Below the pieces are notes generated by a model. That model did not search any database and had not been told where the DNA came from. It saw only the letters and a program-made list of their open reading frames with translations. The translations under genes were made by a program, and so were the position numbers. Below, in pieces: positions 24,441 to 32,660 of a stretch of DNA of 33,219 nt (position 1 is its first letter; every line of letters begins with the position of its first letter). The stretch comes from Gammaproteobacteria bacterium 39-13 (GTDB taxonomy: Bacteria > Pseudomonadota > Gammaproteobacteria > Berkiellales > Berkiellaceae), in the NCBI GenBank assembly GCA_001898235.1, contig MKTN01000069.1, positions 1 through 33,219 of the forward strand. Direction: 5' to 3'.

Positions 24441-24576
24441 ACAGGTTAATCATCGTTGGACAAATAATGTCGGCATTCTAACAAAATACGAAGATATTGC
24501 AAAATTAAAATGGAATAACGTGTAAATACATTAAAACTCATTCTCTTATTGTTGAATTTCATTTGAATGTGTCAAA

Positions 24577-24903
24577 TTAACTAAATATTTTTAAACCAAC
24601 AATCCCTGTCACGACAAAACAAAGAAAAAGAACTTGAATCCAGCTAAGTGTTTCACCAAAGAAAAATAATCCTATTAAGACAGATCCTACAGCGCCAATC
24701 CCAGTCCAGATAGGGTATGCCAAGCTGATGGGGATCACTCGCATTGCATAAGCTAGTAGCCACATGCTTGCTATAGCTGTTAGCAAGAACATCATGGAGG
24801 GAAAAAATTTAGTGAAACCTTGGGTTTGTTTAAGAAAAATAACCCAGATAACCTCTAAAAAACCGGCCAATAGAAGTGCTATCCAAAAAGATGTGGTTTG
24901 CAT
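24577..24903 (-). CDS. gdx: SMR-family exporter, Gdx/SugE subtype
   Basis: This 108-residue protein has four predicted membrane helices, the standard size of small multidrug resistance proteins that work as dual-topology dimers. The essential proton/substrate-coupling glutamate is Glu17 in AGFLEVIWVIFLKQTQGF. The sequence AYPIWTGIGAVGSVLIG and the ending GIVGLKIFS are more like Gdx/SugE (guanidinium exporters) than EmrE. The subtype is inferred from these motifs. I looked upstream for a guanidine riboswitch and saw none. It sits in the accessory segment and is transcribed on the minus strand after the DUF551-like gene. Confidence 0.87.
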   Translation of the reverse strand: MQTTSFWIALLLAGFLEVIWVIFLKQTQGFTKFFPSMMFLLTAIASMWLLAYAMRVIPISLAYPIWTGIGAVGSVLIGLFFFGETLSWIQVLFLCFVVTGIVGLKIFS

Positions 24904-24976
24904 TTTCGTGCATAAGTTTCCGTCTAATAAAGTGATTTAAATGTAACATACTATGATTGTAGGGGTGAAGGATAAG

Positions 24977-25013
24977 AAGAGAGTTATTGTATTTCTATCG
25001 CAATAACTCTCTT
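24977..25013 (-). terminator. Candidate terminator after the DUF551-like gene
   Basis: AAGAGAGTTATTG (24977-24989) pairs with CAATAACTCTCTT (25001-25013) around an 11-base loop. Read on the minus strand, the stem runs into a modest T-rich stretch. It lies just after the stop at 25024. Confidence 0.6.
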
Positions 25014-25023
25014 TACTGAAATG

Positions 25024-25233
25024 TTAAACGTGGTATACCCAATCTTTTTGGTATGGTGCTTTTGGAACATCCATCCAGTGGGTCACATTGATGTCTGAAC
25101 CTGAGGAATAAGGGTGGCCGTACCATCTTCCATTGACGTAATCTAAAATATGAATTTGAGAATTTGAAACAACTGCTAAATAGTTTCCGTTTAATTTTGG
25201 CGGCTTGTCATCTGCCTTTACCCACTTGTTCAT
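25024..25233 (-). CDS. DUF551-like small protein
   Basis: This 69-residue protein has the pattern of DUF551: an early Trp, a PP...NGNYLAVV strand, a central VNGRWYGHPYSSG segment and the C-terminal VTHWMDVPKAP motif. The DUF551 function is unknown and relatives are often encoded by phages and other accessory regions. The ATG has GGGGAG upstream at a suitable distance. It is divergent from the 362-residue gene. The shared 192-base gap contains a perfect 12-bp palindrome and a promoter for the other gene. No phage genes are adjacent. Confidence 0.7.
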   Translation of the reverse strand: MNKWVKADDKPPKLNGNYLAVVSNSQIHILDYVNGRWYGHPYSSGSDINVTHWMDVPKAPYQKDWVYHV

Positions 25234-25277
25234 TTCAAAACTCCCCTACGAGATAAGTGAAAATTTTAGATTTAGAT

Positions 25278-25289
25278 TGATTGCAATCA
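25278..25289. promoter_or_regulatory. Perfect 12-bp palindrome between divergent genes
   Basis: TGATTGCAATCA is a perfect dyad 44 bases upstream of the DUF551-like start and 137 bases upstream of the 362-residue gene. The position suits an operator for the leftward gene. No regulator is identified. Confidence 0.35.
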
Positions 25290-25349
25290 TTTATCGGAAG
25301 CTTTCGAAAAAAGATAAGTTTTTCTCTGTAAGCACAATCAGGTACTTTT

Positions 25350-25377
25350 TTGACTTTTAGTTGTTTTGTAGTACATT
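25350..25377 (+). promoter_or_regulatory. Candidate promoter of the 362-residue gene
   Basis: TTGACT (25350-25355), a 16-base spacer and TACATT (25372-25377) lie about 48 bases before the ATG. The match to sigma-70 is moderate. Confidence 0.45.
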
Positions 25378-25425
25378 ACCAACAGTTTTTATAGTGCTAT
25401 TCATTTTATTATATTAGGTATAATT

Positions 25426-26514
25426 ATGCTTCAATCTTTTTCAATCTCTCAAAATCAAATGGCACATATTTTAACGCTTGCAATAGAGCGGGTGGGGAAC
25501 TTAAAAATACCAAATAGGTTTTTAAGTGGGGAATATAATAGCCAAAATGAAAATATTCTATTTTTTAACAAAGAAATTTTACCGTTTTTAACTAACATTA
25601 TTTTATTTAGAGCCCCCTTTGCGGCACCTCTAGAAGAGCTTGAAAAAACGCTTGATGATGCTGATAAACAATCTATTTTTTGGGGTGGATTAGTGACAAG
25701 AAATTTTCAGCAAGCAGAGGTATTATTAGCGAAAGATTCTGAGGCACAAACTTGTATAGAAAGCTTTACTGAAAAGCTGTTACAAGCTGTAAAAGATGAG
25801 GTTGAGCCTGAGCAAATTAACGCAATATTTGCAGGTTTTATGGGAGAGTTAATTCGATGCCAAAATGGGATGTCGGCAACGATTATCCATAATTTTTTGT
25901 ATCTTGCAAAAAAAATGGGATCTCAAAGAGAAAATGATCCTCATTCTATAACATTGAATTCTTATATTTTTATCTGTAATTGCTTACTAAATGGATTAAA
26001 AATGAAGGAAAAACTAAATGCTTCTCAAGAAAGTAGCATTAGAAGTATCATATTTATTTTAATGGATTCTCCCCTCTTTAATCTGCCTTATAAAAGAGAA
26101 TCTTATGAGAATAAAGAATACCCAGAAAAACCATCACTATTAACGAGATTAAAACAATTGAAATTATCAGGGAAGAAAAAAGATCCTGAAGCAAAGAAAT
26201 ATGCAACGGTAGAGTCTCTTTTAGGCTCTTCTTCTCCTAAACAGCTTGGCAATACAACTTGTAAGGATAATGCCTTTCCCTCTCCTTCTCTTGTTCGTGA
26301 GCGTTCACTAAGCGTAGCGGTAAAACCTAAAGAGGTTTCTGTTGTTACTACCGCTAAACCTAAATTTGATCCAAATCAGTTTGGTGGTTTTTCTTACGTA
26401 ATGCCACTTTCTCTGCCCGCGTATCAACACCAGAGTACTAAAAATAATGAAAATAAGGAAGCAGATACTCAAGAACATGTTGTTGTAGAAAAGAAGAGTA
26501 AAAAGAAATTGTAA
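25426..26514 (+). CDS. Unknown 362-residue protein with basic C-terminal tail
   Basis: I do not recognise this protein. It has no signal peptide and no clear membrane segment. Residues 1-215 look like an alpha-helical domain (SISQNQMAHILTLAIERVG, KEILPFLTNIILFRAPF, QINAIFAGFMGELIRCQNGM, SYIFICNCLLNGLKMKE). Residues 215-362 are rich in Lys, Ser and Pro, look unfolded, and end in EKKSKKKL. It is the only plus-strand gene between prmA and dsbD, and it is noticeably AT-rich. The combination of a helical domain and a polar basic tail would be compatible with a secreted effector, but nothing proves it. A perfect hairpin separates its end from accC. Confidence 0.68.
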   Translation: MLQSFSISQNQMAHILTLAIERVGNLKIPNRFLSGEYNSQNENILFFNKEILPFLTNIILFRAPFAAPLEELEKTLDDADKQSIFWGGLVTRNFQQAEVLLAKDSEAQTCIESFTEKLLQAVKDEVEPEQINAIFAGFMGELIRCQNGMSATIIHNFLYLAKKMGSQRENDPHSITLNSYIFICNCLLNGLKMKEKLNASQESSIRSIIFILMDSPLFNLPYKRESYENKEYPEKPSLLTRLKQLKLSGKKKDPEAKKYATVESLLGSSSPKQLGNTTCKDNAFPSPSLVRERSLSVAVKPKEVSVVTTAKPKFDPNQFGGFSYVMPLSLPAYQHQSTKNNENKEADTQEHVVVEKKSKKKL

Positions 26515-26520
26515 GAAACT

Positions 26521-26554
26521 ACTTCCCCTGATGTCTTGAGACATCAGGGGAAGT
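26521..26554. terminator. Perfect hairpin between convergent genes
   Basis: ACTTCCCCTGATGTC (26521-26535) and its exact complement (26540-26554) form a 15-bp stem with loop TTGA. It lies 7 bases after the plus-strand gene and 10 bases after the accC stop. It is probably a bidirectional terminator, although the flanking T-tracts are weak. Confidence 0.75.
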
Positions 26555-26564
26555 TGAAGAAAAG

Positions 26565-27905
26565 TTATTTTTTGATTTTGTCTTCTAGGTAGTGAATTGT
26601 TGTGCCGCCGTGTTTAAAATTAGCGTCGTGCATGAGTTCCTGATGTAACGGAATATTCGTTTTAATTCCATCGATCACGACTTCACTTAATGCATTGCGC
26701 ATACGGCGAATAGCTTCGTCGCGTGTATTACCAAATGCAATTAATTTTGCAATCAGAGAATCATAATTAGGTGGAACCTGATAAGAGCTATAAATGTGCG
26801 AATCAATTCGGATCCCAGGACCGCCAGGGGCGTGATACCAAGTAATTTTACCGGGGCAAGGAATAAAGGTTTTGGGATCCTCTGCATTAATACGACATTC
26901 AATGGCATGACCATGAATGCGAACATCTTCTTGTTTAATACTTAATTTTTCGCCATTGGCAATTTTTAATTGCTCTTTAACGATATCAATTCCGGTGATC
27001 ATTTCAGTGACAGGATGCTCAACTTGAACTCGCGTATTCATTTCAATGAAATAAAATTCACCATCTTGATATAAAAATTCAAAAGTCCCTGCACCACGAT
27101 AACCAATACGTATGCAAGCATCTACACAGATTTTGCCAATTTTTTGCCGCTCTTTTTCCGTGATCCCCGGTGCTGGAGCTTCTTCCAACACTTTTTGGTG
27201 ACGACGTTGCATAGAGCAATCTCTTTCCCCAAGATGGATAGCGTTGCCTTGGCCATCTGCGAGTACCTGGATCTCAATATGACGTGGCTTTTCTAAATAT
27301 TTTTCCATGTAAACAGTGCTATTACCGAAAGCCGTGTTAGCTTCAGTTCTCGTCAGCGAGATAGCGTTTAAAAGAGAAGCCTCGCTGTGTACGACGCGCA
27401 TACCACGACCGCCGCCACCGCCTGCTGCTTTAATAATAACTGGGTAACCAATTTCCCTGGCAATTTGCAGATTTTTCTGATCATCATCAATCAACGGACC
27501 ATCAGAGCCAGGAACACAGGGGACTCCCGCTTCTTTCATTGCTTTAATAGCAGAAACTTTATTTCCCATTAAACGAATGGTATCGGGTCTTGGTCCAATA
27601 AAAATAAATCCGCTTTCTTCAACTCTTTCGGCAAAATCAGCATTTTCTGCTAAAAAGCCATAGCCAGGATGAATAGCTACTGCATCTGTAATTTCTGCGG
27701 CAGTAATGATGGCAGGAATATTCAAATAACTTTCAGGAGAGGGTGCGCGTCCAATACAAATAGCCTCATCTGCCAAGCGAACAGGAAGCAGATCTCTATC
27801 GACTGTTGAATAAACAGCAACCGTCTTGATACCCAATTCATGGCAAGCACGTAAAATTCTTAAGGCAATTTCGCCGCGATTGGCAATGACAACCTTATCT
27901 AACAT
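26565..27905 (-). CDS. accC: Acetyl-CoA carboxylase, biotin carboxylase subunit
   Basis: This 446-residue ATP-grasp enzyme carboxylates biotin on AccB with bicarbonate and ATP, the first half-reaction of fatty acid synthesis. It begins [19 protein letters not shown]. The glycine-rich ATP loop is [12 protein letters not shown] (159-170). [20 protein letters not shown] (224-243) and [14 protein letters not shown] (288-301), with Arg292 and Glu296, mark the active site. The length matches E. coli AccC. It follows accB by 12 bases. In related genomes prmA is normally next, whereas here 3.4 kb intervene. Confidence 0.97.
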   Translation of the reverse strand: MLDKVVIANRGEIALRILRACHELGIKTVAVYSTVDRDLLPVRLADEAICIGRAPSPESYLNIPAIITAAEITDAVAIHPGYGFLAENADFAERVEESGFIFIGPRPDTIRLMGNKVSAIKAMKEAGVPCVPGSDGPLIDDDQKNLQIAREIGYPVIIKAAGGGGGRGMRVVHSEASLLNAISLTRTEANTAFGNSTVYMEKYLEKPRHIEIQVLADGQGNAIHLGERDCSMQRRHQKVLEEAPAPGITEKERQKIGKICVDACIRIGYRGAGTFEFLYQDGEFYFIEMNTRVQVEHPVTEMITGIDIVKEQLKIANGEKLSIKQEDVRIHGHAIECRINAEDPKTFIPCPGKITWYHAPGGPGIRIDSHIYSSYQVPPNYDSLIAKLIAFGNTRDEAIRRMRNALSEVVIDGIKTNIPLHQELMHDANFKHGGTTIHYLEDKIKK

Positions 27906-27917
27906 AGTTTTTACCCC

Positions 27918-28391
27918 TTACTTAATAACGAATAGGGGTTGACCGAATTCTACAGGTTGACCATTTTCCACTAAAATAGCGGTGATTGTGCCTGCTTTGT
28001 CGGCTTCGATTTGGTTTAACATTTTCATTGCTTCGATTATGCAAAGCGTATCACCCACTTTTACGGTTGTTCCCACCTGAACAAAGGCGGGTTGATCAGG
28101 TGCTGGGGCGCGATACATGGTGCCAACCATTGGAGAAGTAACAATATGTCCTTCAGGTAAGCTAGCCGTTGCATCAGTTGCAGTATTGCCTGCTGGTAAT
28201 GGCGCTGAAGCCGCTATAGGGGCTGCTGCTGCGGGAGATGATGCAGGAGGCGTATGTGTCATCACATATTGCGTTGAAGATTCCATTTTGCGACTAATCC
28301 TAACGGATTCTTCGCCTTCACGAATTTCGATTTCCGCTACACCAGATTCTTCTAATAATTCAATTAATTTTTTTATCTTTCGAATATCCAT
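27918..28391 (-). CDS. accB: Biotin carboxyl carrier protein of acetyl-CoA carboxylase
   Basis: This 157-residue protein carries the biotin that shuttles carboxyl groups between AccC and the carboxyltransferase. The N-terminal region ([17 protein letters not shown]) is helical. An Ala/Pro-rich flexible linker covers about residues 47-75. The biotinyl domain ends the protein, with biotinylated Lys123 in [13 protein letters not shown]. The ending [14 protein letters not shown] is standard. It sits 23 bases after aroQ and 12 before accC, so aroQ-accB-accC should be one operon. Confidence 0.97.
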   Translation of the reverse strand: MDIRKIKKLIELLEESGVAEIEIREGEESVRISRKMESSTQYVMTHTPPASSPAAAAPIAASAPLPAGNTATDATASLPEGHIVTSPMVGTMYRAPAPDQPAFVQVGTTVKVGDTLCIIEAMKMLNQIEADKAGTITAILVENGQPVEFGQPLFVIK

Positions 28392-28414
28392 AATGAACTC
28401 TATTTCGTTAAACC

Positions 28415-28846
28415 TTAGGAAAGTGTTTCTAATGCTGCGTTAAGCGCTGCGTAATAACCTTGCGCACCTAAACCGCTGACTACGCCCACGGCAATATCTG
28501 ATAAATAGCTGTGGTGTCTGAATATTTCGCGTGCGTGAATATTTGAAAGGTGCACTTCAAAAAACGGAATGTTCACAGCTAACAATGAATCGCGAAGAGC
28601 AATACTCGTGTGGGTAAAAGCAGCCGGATTGATGATAATCACATCAGTGGCGTTTTCTGCACAAGCTTGGATTTTGGCTACAATTTCGTGCTCAGCATTG
28701 GACTGATAACACTCAATGTCGTGCCCTTTCGCAAGACGTGTTAAATGCTGGTTAATTGCTTTAAGAGTGATTTTCCCGTAAAAGGAGGGCTCACGTTTGC
28801 CTAGCAAATTTAAGTTTGGTCCATGAATTACTAATATCTTAGCCAT
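28415..28846 (-). CDS. aroQ: 3-dehydroquinate dehydratase, type II
   Basis: This 143-residue protein forms the small dodecameric shikimate-pathway enzyme that dehydrates 3-dehydroquinate. Diagnostic segments are [21 protein letters not shown] at the N-terminus (with the catalytic Tyr in SFYG), [26 protein letters not shown] and [18 protein letters not shown]. It is the first gene of the aroQ-accB-accC run. In pseudomonad-like genomes the gene upstream is dsbD, and that order holds here, except for a 1.24-kb non-coding stretch. Confidence 0.97.
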   Translation of the reverse strand: MAKILVIHGPNLNLLGKREPSFYGKITLKAINQHLTRLAKGHDIECYQSNAEHEIVAKIQACAENATDVIIINPAAFTHTSIALRDSLLAVNIPFFEVHLSNIHAREIFRHHSYLSDIAVGVVSGLGAQGYYAALNAALETLS

Positions 28847-30083
28847 ACTTATTGCCTATATTTGACTTGAGTCTATTGTGGCCGAAAAGAAGAGAGATGT
28901 CCAATGATAGACGCAAGATGCCGTAAGATGATGAAAGATAGACGCCGTTCTCAGCAAATTTACATTCTTTATTTCTAATTTGAGGTTTTTATATTGCTTA
29001 GATGCAAATTTGAACTGAAATTGCAAATTAAAGAATAATAGCTGCATGTTTAAAGAAGATAGCAGCAATATACGCGCAGAATCTATTTTTGTAACTTTAT
29101 CTAACAATAAATGGAGCTGTGATAGTAAATTTTCAAGTTTTCCCAAAATAAAGCAGGATATTGCCATGATGACATCAAGATCTTGCAATATCGCTACAAT
29201 TAGCCACAAAATATCATTTTTTCAATAAATGTTAGGAAGCTAATATCGAGCTGACTAAAGTGGAGCAATTTACCATTCATTTTGAGCAAGATAAAGGCAG
29301 ATCGTGAAAGATGGCAGCAAATGTCATTTCTGCAAAGATCAGAATGGTTTAAAATTGTAGCAATTTTTTAGATAATGTCTAAAATTAACTGCATTTTTAA
29401 AGAAGATCGCAGCAATTCGTTACAATAACTGAAATGCAGCCGTCTCAGTGCTCTAGGATCTCTTTATAATGTTCAAGCATGTTTTAGAAAAATGCCGTTA
29501 AATGGCAGCAAGATTGAAGAAGATGTATTCAATATGGTTAAAAATAGATGTTTTTAAACGTTATAATTTGTCTAATGTAAATAGCGTTTATTTCGTGAAA
29601 AATGACAGCAAGTTAATAGAAAATAGTAACATTTAACCATAAAATATCGAAATGTTCGTATCCAGGCTGTATCTAGATTGAGCTTCGGTGAGGTTCCCTT
29701 GGGTTGGCAGCAAGATTGGCGAAGATATCGTTCAAAGTGATGAAAGTAAAAGATTCACATGTGATTTAAAATAACTCATATCATTGCAAATTATTTCATT
29801 TTCATGACAGATGTCGACAAAATTTAAGAAGATAAGAACAATAGACTTCATTTTTATAGAATTAATTCTTTGGTTCAAGAAATTTGTAAATGGGTTGTAT
29901 TGAAGTATTTTCTGTGAATTTATGAAAGATATCGGCATATTTACAGAAAATAGCAACATTTCTCCACAGAACGAAGCAATTTGCGTACATCTTATTTTAT
30001 CGGACGCACGCACCTTTGATTTTGCATTTTCGCGAAAAATTAATACTAGATCGCCGAAAATTAAAACAAATAAACAAATTTTA
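28847..30083. other. 1.24-kb AT-rich stretch without a credible gene
   Basis: Every frame is short or has a composition unlike the neighbours, with long Leu/Ile/Lys/Asn runs and no recognisable domain. Two minus-strand frames of 117 and 128 codons (28856-29209, 29732-30118) are not supported. The second runs into the end of dsbD. The main visible structure is a degenerate bipartite motif repeated along the stretch. It separates dsbD from aroQ, which usually follow one another closely. A decayed gene or a non-coding array are both possible. Confidence 0.6.
29041..29960 (+). repeat. Degenerate bipartite motif array, seven copies
   Basis: Seven copies carry a first heptamer of the GCAGCAA / TCGGCAT type and a second hexamer GAAGAT or GAAAAT that starts exactly 14 bases after the first. 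First parts begin at 29041, 29388, 29505, 29605, 29707, 29814 and 29932. Second parts begin at 29055, 29402, 29519, 29619, 29721, 29828 and 29946. The last six copies are spaced 100-118 bases apart. Copies 1 and 2 agree at 27 of 31 positions (29040-29070 and 29387-29417), including TTTAAAGAAGAT. GATGGCAGCAA at 29311-29321 looks like a further half-copy. Function is unknown. Confidence 0.6.
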
Positions 30084-31952
30084 TTAACTTTCTTGGATTT
30101 TATGCTCAACCTGATCAAATTGTGTTAGGAAATTTTTAGCTGAGCTTTCTCCCACGATTCTGTATTTGGTGAGCTCATTGCCTTTCTTATCGAAGAATAA
30201 AACGGCAGGAGGGCCTATGAGGCCAAATTTCTTCAAAAGAAGTTGGTTTGCTTCATTGTAAGAGGTGACATCTGCTCTTAATAAATCCCAATTTTTTAAT
30301 CTTTGTTGAACGGTTGGATCGTCAAATACATTGTGCTCAAGATGCTTACATGAGGTGCACCAATCCGCATAAAACACTACTAGAAAAGGCTGTGATTCCT
30401 TTTGTGCTTGAGATTGGATGGTCTCTAATGCGCTAATTGAGCCAATATTTTCAAATGTCAGTAGGGTTGTGTGTGGTTTTGTTGCTTGACGCCACGGGTT
30501 GTTGAGCGGCTTTAAGGGATCAAGCTCACCTTGCCAAGCCCCCCAGAATAATAATAAAGCATAAAGCGCAAATAGTGCGCCAAACCGTCCGCTCCATCCA
30601 GAACGCTGGCGGAAAGTTTTCATGCACCAAGCAGCAAAAAGACATAAAAGTCCCCAAGAGACGAGTATCCAGGGGCTATGGAAAATACGCTCAATCAACC
30701 ATAAGCTTAGAGCAAACATAACAATGGCAAAAGTTTGATTGACCGCATGCATCCAAGTGCCAGATTTGGGGATGTATTTACCGCCTAGCGTTCCAATCAG
30801 CAATAAAATGGTGCCCATCCCTAATCCCATCGCAAGTAGCGCGCTCGCACCTAACACAACGTCGCCACTTTGAGAGATATAACTTAGCGCGCCAATCAAA
30901 GGTGCCGTGACACAAGGAGAAGAAATAAGTGTTGCTAAAACGCCCATAATTGCAGCGCCAATATAAGTGCCACTTTCTTGTTTAGCATGAAGCCTATGCA
31001 GAATATCTTTTAAAAAATGATGGCCAAAAGAAAGACGAAGCACACCAAGTTGGGCTAAGCCCAAATAAGCAAAAAGTCCAGCAAAGGCAATAATAACGGC
31101 GGGTTGTTGTAAACGTGCTTGTAAATTTTTACCTAAGGTCGCGGCGATAACGCCAGCAATCGCATAAGTGAATGCCATGCTAAGCACATAACATAAGGAT
31201 AACCAAAAAGCTTTTCGTGTATTTAAATGTTTTTGTCCTACTATCACGCCAAAAAGAATGGGGATCATAGGTAAAACGCAAGGAGTGAAACTTAATAAAA
31301 TGCCAATCAAGTAGAAAGTTGCAATAGATGTAAAGAGATTATTTTTAAGCTGTGCTTGCGCTAAATTTGGTACTTGAGGAAGATCGAGGTCAGTGTTTTG
31401 GGCTTTGGCTTGAAGTTCTTTTAAGGGGGAATGAGGTAAGGGTGAAATTGAAAGCATTTTATTTTGCAAAACATTAACTTCATACCATTTGGTTTCAGGA
31501 GGATAACAAAAACCAGTTTCAGAACAGCCTTGAAAATCAATTTGAATAAAGAAATGCGAATGAGCTTGGTTTATGATCTTTTCTAATGGAATAGAAAGAG
31601 AAAATGAATGTGTATAAATAGATTGTTCCCCGAAATAAGGGTCTTCGATTTTCTCTGCAGCAGGAAGTTGATTTTCTTGTAAAAGAGGCGTTTCTTCACC
31701 ATTAGCATGTATTTGTGTAATGCGTAATTTGTCTTGGTACAAATAAGTCCCCGGTGCAATTTGCCACTTTGCATCGAGGGCTGTTGCGCTATGAGAGAGT
31801 TCAACAATAAAAGCTTGTTCTGCTGGTAACACTTTGGGTAGCGTCAATGTTGATAGCACATCAGGTTGCTTTGACTGCGCACAGATGACGTGCATTAATA
31901 GAACCAGCAAGAGGCTTGCTAATAGGTTGTACTTGGTTTTCCAATACAGCAT
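30084..31952 (-). CDS. dsbD: Thiol:disulfide interchange protein DsbD
   Basis: This 622-residue inner-membrane protein moves electrons from cytoplasmic thioredoxin to periplasmic reductants for disulfide isomerisation and cytochrome c maturation. A signal-like N-terminus (to about residue 25, MHVICA) precedes the periplasmic alpha domain, with the redox pair Cys143 and Cys149 (GCSETGFCYPP). The central membrane domain has about eight helices with Cys225 (SFTPCVLPMIP) and Cys347 (SSPCVTAPLIG). The C-terminal thioredoxin-like domain carries Cys532-Thr-Ser-Cys535 (YADWCTSCKHLE). All six functional cysteines are present. Repeat element B lies in its upstream region, shared with divergent cutA. 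Confidence 0.97.
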   Translation of the reverse strand: MLYWKTKYNLLASLLLVLLMHVICAQSKQPDVLSTLTLPKVLPAEQAFIVELSHSATALDAKWQIAPGTYLYQDKLRITQIHANGEETPLLQENQLPAAEKIEDPYFGEQSIYTHSFSLSIPLEKIINQAHSHFFIQIDFQGCSETGFCYPPETKWYEVNVLQNKMLSISPLPHSPLKELQAKAQNTDLDLPQVPNLAQAQLKNNLFTSIATFYLIGILLSFTPCVLPMIPILFGVIVGQKHLNTRKAFWLSLCYVLSMAFTYAIAGVIAATLGKNLQARLQQPAVIIAFAGLFAYLGLAQLGVLRLSFGHHFLKDILHRLHAKQESGTYIGAAIMGVLATLISSPCVTAPLIGALSYISQSGDVVLGASALLAMGLGMGTILLLIGTLGGKYIPKSGTWMHAVNQTFAIVMFALSLWLIERIFHSPWILVSWGLLCLFAAWCMKTFRQRSGWSGRFGALFALYALLLFWGAWQGELDPLKPLNNPWRQATKPHTTLLTFENIGSISALETIQSQAQKESQPFLVVFYADWCTSCKHLEHNVFDDPTVQQRLKNWDLLRADVTSYNEANQLLLKKFGLIGPPAVLFFDKKGNELTKYRIVGESSAKNFLTQFDQVEHKIQES

Positions 31953-31972
31953 TATTTCACCTTAAAATCTAT

Positions 31973-32082
31973 TATACTCTTTCCAGTTTGAATTTATGCC
32001 TTGTTGCCATTGTTCTCCTCCCAGTTATGTACCCAGCGTATAGCGCTGGGATTCGTTCTCTTGGCGCTGGTATAGGAGTGTA
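31973..32082. repeat. MITE-like repeat element B between dsbD and cutA
   Basis: It begins TATACTCTTTCCAGTTTG, continues AATTTATGCC, and later carries a perfect palindrome CCCAGCG-TATAG-CGCTGGG (32032-32050) and GATTCGTTCTCTTGGCGC. These phrases occur in the same order in element A (23142-23267). Relative to A, the right end has lost the TAAATTCAAACTGG part, leaving AGGAGTGTA (32074-32082). It occupies most of the divergent intergenic region. Confidence 0.75.
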
Positions 32083-32177
32083 TTCTTCCTTTTGTTAAGT
32101 TGTTTATCTTACGTGAAAAAGGAAATGGTTGATCATCACTTTTCCAAGAAATTTCTGATAAACAGAGGAGCTAAGAT

Positions 32178-32504
32178 ATGACTACTGCTTATTGCATGGT
32201 TTTTTGTACCTGCCCCGATGCTACTACTGCTGAAAATATCGCGCGACAATTGACCGAGTCAAGGCTTGTGGCTTGTACAAACATTGTCCCTCACCTTACT
32301 TCTATTTATTTTTGGGAAAAAAAGGTAACAGAGGGTGATGAGGTCCTTCTGCTGATGAAGACACGACAAGAAAAGCTTGTTGACTTAGAAAAAGCGATAG
32401 TTAAAATTCATCCTTATAAATTTCCTGAATTTATTGCCTTTCCCATCATTTATGGCAACAAGCAATATTTAGAATGGATTGATGAAGTAGTGATGCAAGA
32501 ATAA
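32178..32504 (+). CDS. cutA: Divalent-cation tolerance protein CutA
   Basis: This 108-residue protein is of the CutA1 family, small trimeric ferredoxin-like proteins first linked to copper tolerance. The precise role is still debated. Family motifs are VFCTCPDATTAENIARQLTE, LVACTNIVP, IYFWEKKV, LLLMKTRQEKL and HPYKFPEFIAFPI. The ending YLEWIDEVV is typical. GAGGAG lies seven bases before the ATG. In enteric bacteria cutA and dsbD are neighbours on the same strand, while here they are divergent, with a repeat element between them. Confidence 0.94.
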   Translation: MTTAYCMVFCTCPDATTAENIARQLTESRLVACTNIVPHLTSIYFWEKKVTEGDEVLLLMKTRQEKLVDLEKAIVKIHPYKFPEFIAFPIIYGNKQYLEWIDEVVMQE

Positions 32505-32660
32505 GGAATGATAGTCACACACATCTCTCCGCGTTGACAGGCTATGGCGTGACTTAATCTAGTAAGACGTCAAAGCTTTAGCAAGGTGAGTCGGTTACAG
32601 TGTATACTCATAACAATCGATTTTGGTAAACAAAGCCTAAAATTTCAGTGTGAAGAGTAT

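Noticed and set aside
24904..25023. Guanidine riboswitch upstream of the Gdx-type exporter
   Set aside because: I saw none of the paired short hairpins with ACGR loops or other conserved elements expected for guanidine aptamers.
25426..26070. RhoGAP- or RasGAP-like domain in the 362-residue protein
   Set aside because: The helical phrases around residues 140-200 loosely recall such domains, but the arginine-finger motif and other key residues are not visible.
28856..29209. 117-codon minus-strand frame
   Set aside because: Leu/Ile/Phe-rich composition, no domain, and it overlaps the decayed repeat array; it looks like an AT-rich chance frame.
29041..29960. CRISPR array
   Set aside because: The repeated units are short, degenerate and about 100 bases apart, without identical 25-40 base repeats or uniform short spacers.
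29732..30118. 128-codon minus-strand frame
   Set aside because: It overlaps the 3' end of dsbD, has no recognisable motif and spans three copies of the repeated motif.
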